Of a stretch of 64,000 nucleotides of DNA, positions 45,831-55,539 are shown in pieces. Origin of the DNA: Blautia glucerasea (GTDB lineage: Bacteria; Bacillota; Clostridia; Lachnospirales; Lachnospiraceae); contig NZ_JAAITU010000014.1 of NCBI RefSeq assembly GCF_013304385.1, positions 1 to 64,000 of the forward strand, written 5' to 3'. A program made the position numbers and the translations under genes. A model generated the notes under the pieces. That model saw only the letters and a list, made by a program, of their open reading frames with translations, did not search any database and had not been told where the DNA came from. Each line of letters begins with the position of its first letter. The first letter of the stretch is position 1.

Positions 45831-46472
45831 TTGAAAGAATACGATGTGAAGATCACCGAAACCTTGGAGAAAACGGTTACGGTGCAAGCAGAATCTCACG
45901 ATGCGGCAGAGGAACAGGTTAGAGCCGCTTATTACAATTCGGAGTACATTCTGGACTCCGAAAACTTTACCGGTGTTGCGTTCGGCACGACCGAGGAACG
46001 GGAGGTTCAGAAAGAACAGGCAGATACCATGAATGTGTTGCTGGTAAAGCCGTTCATGTATCCGCAGGCTGTGCAGATCGGCTGTGAGCTGGAGGATTTG
46101 CAGAAAGCCGTAGGTGGCGATATTGAGGCAACTTATCCGTTCAATGAGCCGGTTGCACTGGTGATGCACGACGAAGGTAAACTCGTAGGCAAAGAACTGA
46201 ACCGTGCGCTGCGTGATGATGACGGCGATATTTATGACATTATCGCCGGTGATTTTCTGGTTGTGGGATTGGGCGAGGATGATTTTTGTTCTCTGTCCCC
46301 GGAACTGATGAAGCAGTTTGAGGAACACTTTCATCAGCCTGAGACTTTTGTACGCATGGGGCGCAGCATTATGGCGCTTCCCCTGCCGGATGACATGGTG
46401 AAGAAAGAAGATGCACCTGTCAAAGCTGATTCGGTTCCCCACAAAAGTAACCCTGACCGAGATGTTCTGTAA
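45831..46472 (+). CDS. DpnD/PcfM-like and DUF3846 domain protein
   Basis: 213 residues from TTG with GGAGG 9 nt upstream. The N-terminal ~55 residues (YDVKITETLEKTVTVQAESHD) resemble the DpnD/PcfM C-terminal domain; the following ~110 (LLVKPFMYPQAVQIG ... DDDGDIYDIIAGDFLV) match the DUF3846 pattern. Both are common in ICE and phage proteins; function unknown. Confidence 0.8.
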   Translation: MKEYDVKITETLEKTVTVQAESHDAAEEQVRAAYYNSEYILDSENFTGVAFGTTEEREVQKEQADTMNVLLVKPFMYPQAVQIGCELEDLQKAVGGDIEATYPFNEPVALVMHDEGKLVGKELNRALRDDDGDIYDIIAGDFLVVGLGEDDFCSLSPELMKQFEEHFHQPETFVRMGRSIMALPLPDDMVKKEDAPVKADSVPHKSNPDRDVL

Positions 46473-46482
46473 GGAGGTTCTT

Positions 46483-46794
46483 ATGCAAAGAAATTCGACG
46501 ATTGGAGAGCTGATGGAGCGAAAGCGGATTCAGGATGGTGCCAAGGAGTACCAGGGACATACCTATATGGACTTGGCACGATTTGATGACGCCACCAAGC
46601 ACATGATTATTTTCGATGTGCTGACCGATGAATCGCCTGTCGGTTGGAAAGGCGAAAGAAATCGCCTGTATTTGAGCGATGTGGGTTATCAGAAGGCTCT
46701 GGATAACCAGAAAGCTGGCAATATCAAGATTATCAGCCATGCCGCAGTTGCCAAGGGCAATCTGTATTACGACCACAGAGATATGGCACGATAA
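46483..46794 (+). CDS. hypothetical ICE protein
   Basis: 103 residues from ATG 46483, chosen for the AAGGAGG site 7 nt upstream; the frame is open further left inside the previous gene. It begins MQRNSTIGELMERKRIQDGAKEYQGHTY. It has no recognised domain. Located between the DUF3846 gene and PcfB. Confidence 0.7.
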   Translation: MQRNSTIGELMERKRIQDGAKEYQGHTYMDLARFDDATKHMIIFDVLTDESPVGWKGERNRLYLSDVGYQKALDNQKAGNIKIISHAAVAKGNLYYDHRDMAR

Positions 46795-46830
46795 TCTGTT
46801 CACTCTACTGCTTGCAGGAGGTGATGAATC

Positions 46831-47313
46831 ATGCAGGAAGAAGTTGAAAACAGAACAGTAAACCTGGCGATCAGCACAACCAAGCTGACGGGGCGCACTA
46901 TCATTGCCGGTATCCGCAAGTATTTGCAGCACCGGGAAAAAGTGAAGATGAAAAAGGCACGAGACCCTGCCGTTCATGGAAAGCAATCCGTGAAACAGCT
47001 TTTGGGACAGAATCAGGGTGCTACGAATGTTGAGATCGACAAAGAGAGTATCCGTGATTTTGAAAAGCTCGCCAAGAAGTATGGCGTGGACTTTGCCGTA
47101 AGAAAAGATAAGTCCGTTGATCCTCCCCGGTTTCTTGTTTTTGTCCGTTCTAAAGATGCAGATGCTTTGGATGCAATCTGCAAGGAACATCAGGCAAGGG
47201 CATTAACCAAGAATGAAAAGCCGAGCGTTCTGGCGCAGCTGAAGAAGTTCAAGGAAATTGTCGCAGCGATTCCGAAGAAGGTTCGAGAGAAGAAACAGGA
47301 GCGTGATCTGTGA
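46831..47313 (+). CDS. PcfB family protein
   Basis: 160 residues, basic, with the PcfB pattern: VNLAISTTKLTGRTIIAGIRKYL near the N-terminus, then IDKESIRDFEKLAKKYGVDFAV. In pCF10, PcfB is needed for conjugation and accompanies the relaxase. Here it immediately precedes, and overlaps by 4 nt, the VirD4 coupling-protein gene, consistent with a substrate-recruiting role. Confidence 0.9.
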   Translation: MQEEVENRTVNLAISTTKLTGRTIIAGIRKYLQHREKVKMKKARDPAVHGKQSVKQLLGQNQGATNVEIDKESIRDFEKLAKKYGVDFAVRKDKSVDPPRFLVFVRSKDADALDAICKEHQARALTKNEKPSVLAQLKKFKEIVAAIPKKVREKKQERDL

Positions 47314-49064
47314 TGGATAAGAGAAAAATGAAAAAGCTCCTGATTCTGAATTTACCGTATTTTCTGGTAGGGTTGTTCGCTACGAATTTAGGAGAAGCAT
47401 GGAGATTGGCTGAGGGGGCAGATTCATCTGCGAAAATCCTCAGCTTTTTTCATGCCCTTCCGATAGCCCTGAACAATCCGTTTCCCAGCTTTCACCCGTT
47501 GGATTTGCTGATTGGTATTCTCTGCGGCGCAGGACTTCGGCTGGCTGTCTATCTAAAAGGCAAAAACGCAAAGAAGTACCGACACAATGTTGAGTACGGT
47601 TCTGCTCGTTGGGGAACGGCAAAAGATATTGAGCCGTTTATTGCACCAAAGTTCGAGGACAATGTGATCCTGACGAAAACGGAGCGGCTGATGATGAGCA
47701 ATCGCCCGAAGAATCCTGCCAATGCCCGAAATAAGAATGTTCTGATTATCGGCGGTTCGGGTTCCGGTAAAACTCGCTTTTGGTTGAAGCCAAACCTTCT
47801 CCAGATGCACAGTTCCTATGTGGTCACTGACCCGAAAGGCAGCATCGTGATTGAGTGCGGCAACGCCCTTTTGAAGCATGGCTACACCATCAAGATTTTC
47901 AACACCATCAACTTTCAGAAGTCGATGCACTATAACCCATTTGCCTATATCCATTCAGAAAAAGACATTCTGAAACTGGTGACAACGCTGATTGCCAACA
48001 CAAAGGGTGATGGAAAAGCCGGTGATGAGTTCTGGACGAAGGCGGAAACGCTGCTCTACTGTGCCTTGATCGGATATATCCACTATGAAGCTCCGGTTGA
48101 GGAACAGAATTTCTCCACCCTGATTGAGTTCCTGAACGCAATGGAGGTGCGGGAAGATGATGAGGAGTTCCAGAACCCGGTGGATCTGATGTTTGAAGCC
48201 CTGGAAAAGAAAAAGCCGAATCACTTTGCAGTCCGTCAGTATAAAAAATACAAGCTGGCTGCCGGCAAGACCGCTAAATCGATTTTGATTTCCTGCGGCG
48301 CTCGTCTGGCTCCTTTTGATATTCAGGAGGTCAGAGATGTGACTGCCTATGACGAGTTGCAGTTGGATACTCTCGGAGATAAGAAAACGGCGCTCTTTCT
48401 GATTATGTCAGATACGGATGCGACGTTTAATTTTTTGATCTCCATGATTTACACACAGCTGTTCAACTTGTTGTGCGAGAAAGCAGATGATGTGTACGGC
48501 GGCAGACTGCCGGTTCATGTGCGCTGCTTGATTGATGAGATGGCAAACATCGGTCAGATTCCCAATCTGGAAAAACTGGTAGCGACAATCCGAAGCCGTG
48601 AAATATCGGCTTGCCTTGTTCTCCAGGCACAATCACAGCTGAAAGCCATTTATAAAGACAATGCCGATACCATCATCGGCAACATGGATTCCCGAATTTT
48701 CCTGGGTGGTTCTGAGCCAACCACGCTCAAAGAACTGAATCAGGCATTGGGAAAAGAAACTATCGACACCTACAACACCTCCAACACCAGAGGTAACAGC
48801 CCGTCTTACGGCTTGAATTATCAGAAGTTAGGCAAAGACCTTGCGAGCGTAGATGAGCTTGCGGTTCTGGATGGCAGCAAGTGTATTTTGCAGTTGCGTG
48901 GTGTCAGACCGTTTCTTTCTGACAAGTACGATCTGACGCAGCACCCCAATTATAAGTACACATCAGACTTTGATAAGAGAAATGAGTTCAACATTGAGCA
49001 GTTTCTGAGTCGAAGGTTGAAGCTCAAGGCAGGTGATGAGTTTGTGGTAGTCGATGCGGATTAA
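47310..49064 (+). CDS. VirD4/TraG-type conjugative coupling protein
   Basis: 584 residues (start GTG 47310 or ATG 47313). Two membrane segments (about 9-27 and 60-82) are followed by a hexameric ATPase domain with Walker A GGSGSGKTRF (~146-155), DPKGS, and Walker B-like VRCLIDEMANIGQIPNLEKL. It couples the relaxase-DNA complex to the type IV secretion channel at the membrane. Confidence 0.95.
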   Translation: MMDKRKMKKLLILNLPYFLVGLFATNLGEAWRLAEGADSSAKILSFFHALPIALNNPFPSFHPLDLLIGILCGAGLRLAVYLKGKNAKKYRHNVEYGSARWGTAKDIEPFIAPKFEDNVILTKTERLMMSNRPKNPANARNKNVLIIGGSGSGKTRFWLKPNLLQMHSSYVVTDPKGSIVIECGNALLKHGYTIKIFNTINFQKSMHYNPFAYIHSEKDILKLVTTLIANTKGDGKAGDEFWTKAETLLYCALIGYIHYEAPVEEQNFSTLIEFLNAMEVREDDEEFQNPVDLMFEALEKKKPNHFAVRQYKKYKLAAGKTAKSILISCGARLAPFDIQEVRDVTAYDELQLDTLGDKKTALFLIMSDTDATFNFLISMIYTQLFNLLCEKADDVYGGRLPVHVRCLIDEMANIGQIPNLEKLVATIRSREISACLVLQAQSQLKAIYKDNADTIIGNMDSRIFLGGSEPTTLKELNQALGKETIDTYNTSNTRGNSPSYGLNYQKLGKDLASVDELAVLDGSKCILQLRGVRPFLSDKYDLTQHPNYKYTSDFDKRNEFNIEQFLSRRLKLKAGDEFVVVDAD

Positions 49065-49076
49065 GGAGGTTTCTGT

Positions 49077-49397
49077 TTGGAAAATCTGAAAACGGTATCT
49101 GCCCTGGTTAAGAACATCTTGGAACACGACCACAAGGCAAGAAATACCGACAATCATTTGTACCTGATGGTACTGGAACACTATTCCGGTCTGCGTGGCA
49201 TCGACATTCATGCCATGACGGTTCCTGTGTTTTTGAAGGAACTGGATAGACGCAGCTTTCCGGGGTTTGAAACTGTCCGCAGAAGCAGACAGAAAGTGCA
49301 GGCAACCTACCCTGACCTTGCTCCCAGTGAAGCCGTAGGCAAGCGCAGAGCAAAAAATGAGGTTGTATATCGAGAATTTGCAGAAAGCGAGGTGTAA
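49077..49397 (+). CDS. conserved small mobile-element protein
   Basis: 106 residues from TTG with GGAGG 7 nt upstream. It begins MENLKTVSALVKNILEHDHKARN and ends in a basic stretch (RRSRQKVQATYPDLAPSEAVGKRRAKNE) that resembles small DNA-related proteins of phages and ICEs. Function unknown. It lies just before the XRE regulator. Confidence 0.75.
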   Translation: MENLKTVSALVKNILEHDHKARNTDNHLYLMVLEHYSGLRGIDIHAMTVPVFLKELDRRSFPGFETVRRSRQKVQATYPDLAPSEAVGKRRAKNEVVYREFAESEV

Positions 49398-49402
49398 AAA
49401 AA

Positions 49403-49795
49403 ATGACTTGGTGGATCACGGATACCTCTATTGGGCAGCGATTGAAGTTCGTTAGACGATTTCGCCGCCTTACCCAGAAAGAGCTTGGACTCCTGATGGG
49501 GTATTCCGAGAAAACAGCGGATGTCCGTATTGCTCAGTATGAGAAAAACGCTCGAACCCCTAATGCAGAAACCACAGCGAAACTCGCAGAGGTTCTGAAG
49601 GTTTCACCTGTCGTTTTTTCACCGACAATCTGTGCTTCTCGTGAAGATTTGTTGCAGTCAATGTATTGGCTGTTTCTTATGAAAGGTGGTGGTGATATAT
49701 ATGATTGTGAAACTGAATATGCAAGAAGCAGAATGGAACAGAAACTTGGCGTGATAACCGTCGAGGAGTTCCTTGAAAAGATTCTCGTAAACTAA
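49403..49795 (+). CDS. XRE-family transcriptional regulator
   Basis: 130 residues. A helix-turn-helix (residues ~10-65: IGQRLKFVRRFRRLTQKELGLLMG ... RIAQYEKNARTPN) followed by a ~60-residue C-terminal region. It probably controls ICE transfer genes. A terminator starts at its stop codon, so the downstream T4SS genes may be regulated separately. Confidence 0.9.
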   Translation: MTWWITDTSIGQRLKFVRRFRRLTQKELGLLMGYSEKTADVRIAQYEKNARTPNAETTAKLAEVLKVSPVVFSPTICASREDLLQSMYWLFLMKGGGDIYDCETEYARSRMEQKLGVITVEEFLEKILVN

Positions 49796-49838
49796 GCCTT
49801 CCGTCCGGTTTTGATGCCGGTAGTACGGAGGGCTTTTT
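49794..49838 (+). terminator. terminator between regulator and T4SS genes
   Basis: AAGCCTTCCGT pairs with ACGGAGGGCTT (one G-U), with an inner CCGG/CCGG stem, then TTTTT. It overlaps the regulator's stop codon. Confidence 0.92.
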
Positions 49839-49878
49839 CTATTCTCAAAACAATTTCAAATTTTAGGAGGAAAATATT

Positions 49879-50094
49879 ATGGCATTTTTCAATAGCGCAG
49901 TAACCGTTCTTCAGACTCTCGTTATCGCTCTGGGCGCAGGTCTTGGCATCTGGGGTGCAATCAATCTGCTTGAGGGCTACGGCAACGATAACCCCGGCGC
50001 AAAGTCCCAGGGCATGAAGCAGCTCATGGCTGGCGGCGGTGTTGCCCTCATCGGCACCACCCTTGTACCTCTGCTCTCCGGACTGTTCGGTTAA
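49879..50094 (+). CDS. Maff2 family small membrane protein
   Basis: 71 residues with two membrane segments (about 8-28 and 48-68) and a polar loop GYGNDNPGAKSQG. The family is fixed at this place in Tn1549-like ICEs, just before the VirB6-like gene. The size and topology resemble VirB2-type pilins, which is inference. Confidence 0.9.
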   Translation: MAFFNSAVTVLQTLVIALGAGLGIWGAINLLEGYGNDNPGAKSQGMKQLMAGGGVALIGTTLVPLLSGLFG

Positions 50095-50119
50095 TCACAA
50101 AACAAGGAGGTAATCGCCT

Positions 50120-50986
50120 TTGGACAGCATACTCCAACAGATCACAGACTGGCTGAAAGAAATGCTCGTTTCAGCTATTATGGGAAATCTGTCGGGGATG
50201 TTTGAGTCCGTCAACAACCAGGTTGGCGAGATAGCAACCTCCGTTGGCATGACCCCGGCGAATTTTTCGCCGGGTGTCTTTGCCATGGTACGAAACATCT
50301 CCGAGTCAGTGATTATCCCAATCGCAGGCTTGATTCTGACCTTCATTGCCTGTTATGAGCTAATTCAGATGATTATTGACCACAACAATCTGGCAAATTT
50401 TGAAACCTGGATCTTCTTCAAATGGGTGTTCAAGACTTTTGTTGCGGTCATGTTAATCACAAACACATTCAATATCACGATGGCTGTGTTTGATGTGACA
50501 CAGCACGTTATAAACGCAAGCGCCGGTATCATATCCGGAAATACTGCCATAGATGCTTCGGCATTGGAAACAATGGAAGAAACGCTGATGGCAATGGATT
50601 TGGGTCCTTTGCTCGGCTTGTTCCTGCAATCCTTTATCGTGCAGGTCACGATGTCCGCTTTGGCAATCATCATCTTTGTGATCGTCTACGGTCGAATGAT
50701 TGAAATTTATCTGATGGTCAGCCTTGCCCCGATTCCGCTTTCCACTTTTGGAAACAGAGAACAGAGCAATATCGGACAGAATTATCTGCGTTCGCTGTTT
50801 GCAATCGGATTCCAGGGATTCCTGATTATGATCTGCGTGGGCATTTATGCGGTGCTGATTCAGTCTATCGCATTCAGTGATGACATCATCGGTTCTATCT
50901 GGGGTGTTATGGGCTACACCGTCCTTTTGTGCTTCACCCTGTTTAAGACTGGTTCGCTTGCGAAGGGTGTATTCAGCGCTCACTAA
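50120..50986 (+). CDS. VirB6/TrbL-like conjugal transfer membrane protein
   Basis: 288 residues from TTG with AGGAGG upstream. About five to six membrane segments (around 60-85, 100-125, 170-195, 205-225, 235-260, 262-285). This is the CD1112-type VirB6/TrbL family, a polytopic part of the type IV secretion channel. Confidence 0.9.
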   Translation: MDSILQQITDWLKEMLVSAIMGNLSGMFESVNNQVGEIATSVGMTPANFSPGVFAMVRNISESVIIPIAGLILTFIACYELIQMIIDHNNLANFETWIFFKWVFKTFVAVMLITNTFNITMAVFDVTQHVINASAGIISGNTAIDASALETMEETLMAMDLGPLLGLFLQSFIVQVTMSALAIIIFVIVYGRMIEIYLMVSLAPIPLSTFGNREQSNIGQNYLRSLFAIGFQGFLIMICVGIYAVLIQSIAFSDDIIGSIWGVMGYTVLLCFTLFKTGSLAKGVFSAH

Positions 50987-51003
50987 GGGAAGGAGGAAAT
51001 TGT

Positions 51004-51438
51004 TTGGCAGCGTATATTCCCGTACCTCGTGACCTGACGAGGGTAAAAACAAAAGTGTTCTTCAATCTGACGAAACGGCAGTTACTTTGCTTTGGTGCGG
51101 CGGCGCTCATCGGAGTGCCGATTTTCTTTCTGGTCAAAGCAACCGGAAATGTGAGCCTTGCAGCACTGTCCATGATGATCGTCATGTTACCGTTGTTCTT
51201 TCTGGCAATGTATGAAAAGGATAGTCAGCCGTTGGAAGTGGTTGTAGAACACTTCATTCAGACCAAATTCGTTCGTCCCAAGGTTCGCCCTTATCAGACG
51301 GACAACTATTATGACGCTTTGATGCGTCAGTACAAACTGGAAAAGGAGGTTGAACGAATTGTTTTTCAAAAAGAAGCCACAGGCAAGAAACATCAAAATG
51401 CCTGCAAATCTGAATCGGAAGCAGCAGCGAGAAATTAA
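51004..51438 (+). CDS. PrgI family protein
   Basis: 144 residues from TTG with GGAGG upstream. It begins MAAYIPVPRDLTRVKTKV, then two close membrane segments (about 27-47 and 50-70) and a cytoplasmic tail. PrgI (VirB3-like) partners VirB4 in Gram-positive T4SSs. The last ~80 nt overlap the VirB4 start in another frame. Confidence 0.92.
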   Translation: MAAYIPVPRDLTRVKTKVFFNLTKRQLLCFGAAALIGVPIFFLVKATGNVSLAALSMMIVMLPLFFLAMYEKDSQPLEVVVEHFIQTKFVRPKVRPYQTDNYYDALMRQYKLEKEVERIVFQKEATGKKHQNACKSESEAAARN

Positions 51439-53785
51439 AGCTGTTGTGGAACGGGCAAAGAAGGACAACGGTATTCCGCAGACTGCACAGCAGTCCATTC
51501 CCTTTCAGAGAATGTTCCCGGATGGCATCTGCCGTGTCACTGACAGTTATTACACCAAGACCATTCAGTTTCAGGACATCAACTATCAGCTGGCACAGCA
51601 GGAAGATAAGACTGCCATCTTCGATGAGTGGTGCAGTTTCCTGAATTTCTTTGACAGCTCCATTCACTTTGAGCTTTCCTTTATGAACCTGAGTACCGAT
51701 GCTGAAAGCTTTGAAAAGAGTATCCGTATCCCGTTCAAGAAGGACAGCTTCAATCCCGTCCGTGCCGAGTATAGCCAGATGCTGAAAAAGCAGTTGGCGC
51801 AGGGCAACAACGGCTTGACCAAAACCAAGTACCTGACATTCGGCATTGAAGCCGAATCCATGCGGCAGGCAAAGCCGAGACTCAACCATATCGAAAACGA
51901 TCTGCTCAATAACTTTCGGCGTTTGGGTGTCATTGCCACTACCATGAACGGCAAAGAGCGGCTGCATCTGATGCACTCTATGTTCCACATGGGTGATAAT
52001 GATAAGTTCTTCTTCGATTGGAAGTATCTTGTGGAATCCGGGCTGTCCGTAAAGGACTTCATTGCTCCGACGGCGTTTGCCTTTAAGACCAACCGCACCT
52101 TCCAGATGGGCAGTATCTTCGGTTCGATGTCTTATCTGGCAATTACGGCATCAGACCTGTCTGATCGTATGCTGGCGGATTTTCTGGATATGGAATCCAC
52201 GCAGATCGTGACCATGCACATCCAGTCGGTTGACCAGACTGCGGCGATTAAGACCATCAAGAGAATCATCACCGAGCTTGACCGTTCCAAAATCGAGGAA
52301 CAGAAAAAGGCTGTGCGTTCTGGCTATGACATGGACATTATCCCATCTGACCTTGCTACCTATGGTAAAGATGCGAAGTCACTTCTGAAAGAATTGCAGA
52401 GCCAGAATGAGCGAATGTTCATGGTGACATTTCTGGTGCTGAACACCGGGCGCACCGAGCAGGAACTGGAGAACAATGTGTTCCAGGCACAGAGCATCGC
52501 CCAGAAGCATAACTGCAATCTGCGTCGTTTGGATTTTCAGCAGGAATCCGGACTGATGAGCAGCCTGCCTTTGGCACAAAACCTGATTGAGATTCGTCGT
52601 GGCCTGACTACCAGTTCCACGGCTATTTTTGTGCCTTTCACCACGCAGGAGCTGTTCCAGAATGGTGGAGAAACGCTCTATTACGGGCTGAATGCTCTGT
52701 CGAACAACCTTATCATGGTGGACAGAAAGAAGCTCAAGAACCCCAACGGACTGATTCTGGGTACTCCCGGTTCCGGTAAATCCTTTTCCGCAAAGCGTGA
52801 AATCACCAATGCGTTCCTGGTTACGGATGACGATATTATCATCTGCGACCCCGAAGCGGAATATGCGGCTCTGGTTCACAAGTTCAATGGTCAGGTGGTA
52901 AAAATCAGCTCCTCCAGTACCAACTATATCAACCCTATGGACATCAACCTGAACTACTCTGAGGATGACAACCCGGTAGCACTGAAAGCTGATTTTATCC
53001 TGTCCCTCTGTGAGTTGATTATGGGCAGTAAGGATGGCTTGCAGCCTATCGAAAAGACGGTTATCGACCGTTGTGTGCATCAGATTTACCAGAGATATTT
53101 CGACAATCCTGCCCCTGAGAATATGCCGATCCTTGAGGATTTGTATGATGCCCTTCTGAAACAGGACGAAAAGGAAGCCCACCATGTAGCGACCGCCTTG
53201 GAAATCTATGTTAAGGGTTCTCTGAAACTGTTTAACAACAGAACCAATGTGGATATTCAGAATCGTCTGGTGTGCTTCGACATTAAGGAGCTGGGCAATC
53301 AGCTGAAAAAAATCGGTATGCTGATCGTTCAGGATCAGGTCTGGGGGCGTGTAACTGCCAACCGTTCTGCCGGTAAATCGACCAGATATTATATTGACGA
53401 GTTCCATCTGCTTCTGAAGGAAGAACAGACGGCAACCTATTCCGTAGAAATCTGGAAGCGATTCCGTAAATGGGGCGGCTTGCCGACCGGTATTACTCAG
53501 AATGTCAAAGACCTGCTTCGTTCCCCGGAGATTGCCAACATCCTCGAAAACTCTGATTTCATCTATATGCTGAATCAGGCAAGCGATGACCGAAGTATTC
53601 TGGCACAGCGGTTGAACATTTCGCCGCATCAGCTGTCCTATGTAACCAACTCCGGTGAGGGCGAAGGACTTCTGTTCTATGGCAATGTGATTCTGCCGTT
53701 CATTGACCGATTCCCGACAGATCTGGAACTGTATCGCATTATGACCACGAAGTTAAACGAGGTGGCACAGGAAAAGGAGGCGTAA
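51359..53785 (+). CDS. VirB4-type T4SS ATPase
   Basis: 808 residues from TTG 51359; the TTG at 51350 is disfavoured because it abuts the GGAGG site, while 51359 has a spacing of 8. Walker A LGTPGSGKSF is near residue 467, Walker B is in TRYYIDEFHLLL, and the late GITQNVKDLL is typical. It energises assembly and DNA transport at the inner face of the membrane. Confidence 0.95.
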   Translation: MFFKKKPQARNIKMPANLNRKQQREIKAVVERAKKDNGIPQTAQQSIPFQRMFPDGICRVTDSYYTKTIQFQDINYQLAQQEDKTAIFDEWCSFLNFFDSSIHFELSFMNLSTDAESFEKSIRIPFKKDSFNPVRAEYSQMLKKQLAQGNNGLTKTKYLTFGIEAESMRQAKPRLNHIENDLLNNFRRLGVIATTMNGKERLHLMHSMFHMGDNDKFFFDWKYLVESGLSVKDFIAPTAFAFKTNRTFQMGSIFGSMSYLAITASDLSDRMLADFLDMESTQIVTMHIQSVDQTAAIKTIKRIITELDRSKIEEQKKAVRSGYDMDIIPSDLATYGKDAKSLLKELQSQNERMFMVTFLVLNTGRTEQELENNVFQAQSIAQKHNCNLRRLDFQQESGLMSSLPLAQNLIEIRRGLTTSSTAIFVPFTTQELFQNGGETLYYGLNALSNNLIMVDRKKLKNPNGLILGTPGSGKSFSAKREITNAFLVTDDDIIICDPEAEYAALVHKFNGQVVKISSSSTNYINPMDINLNYSEDDNPVALKADFILSLCELIMGSKDGLQPIEKTVIDRCVHQIYQRYFDNPAPENMPILEDLYDALLKQDEKEAHHVATALEIYVKGSLKLFNNRTNVDIQNRLVCFDIKELGNQLKKIGMLIVQDQVWGRVTANRSAGKSTRYYIDEFHLLLKEEQTATYSVEIWKRFRKWGGLPTGITQNVKDLLRSPEIANILENSDFIYMLNQASDDRSILAQRLNISPHQLSYVTNSGEGEGLLFYGNVILPFIDRFPTDLELYRIMTTKLNEVAQEKEA

Positions 53786-53788
53786 TGT

Positions 53789-55525
53789 ATGGCGAAAAGA
53801 CCTACACGACTCCGTTTTACCGAAGATGACCTTGCAGATTCTCATGTGAAGAAAGCTGCCGACCGTGCAGATAAGGCGGTTGATAGGGCTGAAAAAGCGG
53901 CAGACAAATTGGCTTCTAAAAAGGCAAAGCCGAAGCTAAAGCTGGAAACAGATGCAGCCGGTTCCCGTAAAGCAAAGCTCCGTTTTGAAAAAGCGGAGTT
54001 TACGGAAATCGAGCGCCCATCTGTGGCAAAGCACATGGCAAGCCGTGGTGCCGCAGTCACGCTCACATCCAAAGCACATCGGGCGGTGTCAGAATATGAG
54101 GATGATAATATCGGCGTTCAGGCTGTGCAGGAAACGACCAAGGCTGTTGAATCCACTGTCTATACCGTCGATCATGCCGTTTACAGTCACAAGCTGAAAG
54201 CCTACGACAAGGCGGAAAAGCTGGTTGAGAAGTCAGATAAAGCAAATGTAAATGCCCTGTATGAGAAGTTCAAAAAGGACAACCCCGATGCCGGTTCCAA
54301 TCCCTTTTCCCGTTGGCAACAGAAAAGGGCAATCAAGAAAGAATATGCTGCCGCCAAAGCCGGTAAGAATACCGCTTCGACAACGGCTTCTGCATCTAAG
54401 GGTGCAGGCAAGGCAACGGGCAAAGCAGCTCAGGGAGCCAAGAACATCACAGAAAGAGTAACGGAGTTCTGCACCACACACTCTAAAACGATTCTGTTTG
54501 TTTTGATTGCCGGACTGCTTTTTATGATACTCTCAGGGATGTTCTCGTCTTGTTCGGCTATGTTCCAAGGCGGCACACAGATCATTCTGGGAACTTCTTT
54601 TACTGCAAAAGAGGAAGATATTATTGGTGCGGACAATGATTACAAGGCTTTGGAAGCTGCGCTCCGCAATAAAATCAATAATATCGAGCGTACTCATAGC
54701 GGATATGACGAGTACCGGTATGACCTTGATGAAATCAACCACAATCCTTATGAGCTGGCGGCGTATTTGACGGTGAAGTTTGAGGATTACACCAGAGATG
54801 AGGTGCAGGCTACCCTGCAATGGCTATTTGAGCAACAATATGAGCTGACCCTGACGGAAGTAGTAGAGATTCGTACACGAACAACATCTTCTACTGATCC
54901 CGAAACGGGAGAGACAACAACAGAGGAAGAAGATTACGAATATTATATTCTGAATGTGAAGCTCAGAAATAAGGGCTTGAACAGTGTGATTTCAAATTCC
55001 GGCTTGTCGGAAGATGATATGGAGCGATATAGAATTTTGCTTCAGACAAGGGGCAACAGACCGGATATTTTCGGAAATGACATTTACGCCACCCCTGGCG
55101 GCGAGTACACCGATTATGATATTCCGGGCGAAGCGCTGACAGACACAAGATTTGCCAATATGATTCGGGAAGCTGAAAAATATCTGGGATACCCGTATGT
55201 GTGGGGCGGCAGCAGCCCGTCTACCTCCTTTGACTGCTCCGGATTTGTTTCCTATGTAATCAATCACTGCGGAAACGGTTGGAGTGTTGGTCGTTTGACC
55301 GCAAACGGTTTGATGGGCGTATGCGACATTATCCCGAAAAGCTCTGCCAAACCGGGAGATTTGATTTTCTTCCAAGGCACTTATGATACCTCCGGTGCAT
55401 CACACGTTGGTATCTATGTTGGCAATGGTATGATGATCCACTGCGGAAACCCCATTTCCTACGCTTCTATCGAATCGAATTACTGGCAACAGCATTTTTA
55501 CTGCTTCGGCAGAATCAGAAACTAA
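53789..55525 (+). CDS. NlpC/P60 cell-wall hydrolase of the T4SS (CD1108-type)
   Basis: 578 residues. A basic, Ala/Lys-rich cytoplasmic region (1-230) precedes one membrane segment (~233-252), an outside linker, and a C-terminal NlpC/P60 peptidase with catalytic Cys in SFDCSGF (about 480) and His in ASHVGIYVGNG (about 536). It would open peptidoglycan for the conjugation channel. GGAGG site 6-9 nt upstream; 4 nt after the VirB4 stop. Confidence 0.94.
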   Translation: MAKRPTRLRFTEDDLADSHVKKAADRADKAVDRAEKAADKLASKKAKPKLKLETDAAGSRKAKLRFEKAEFTEIERPSVAKHMASRGAAVTLTSKAHRAVSEYEDDNIGVQAVQETTKAVESTVYTVDHAVYSHKLKAYDKAEKLVEKSDKANVNALYEKFKKDNPDAGSNPFSRWQQKRAIKKEYAAAKAGKNTASTTASASKGAGKATGKAAQGAKNITERVTEFCTTHSKTILFVLIAGLLFMILSGMFSSCSAMFQGGTQIILGTSFTAKEEDIIGADNDYKALEAALRNKINNIERTHSGYDEYRYDLDEINHNPYELAAYLTVKFEDYTRDEVQATLQWLFEQQYELTLTEVVEIRTRTTSSTDPETGETTTEEEDYEYYILNVKLRNKGLNSVISNSGLSEDDMERYRILLQTRGNRPDIFGNDIYATPGGEYTDYDIPGEALTDTRFANMIREAEKYLGYPYVWGGSSPSTSFDCSGFVSYVINHCGNGWSVGRLTANGLMGVCDIIPKSSAKPGDLIFFQGTYDTSGASHVGIYVGNGMMIHCGNPISYASIESNYWQQHFYCFGRIRN

Positions 55526-55539
55526 AGGAGGGATGGCGA

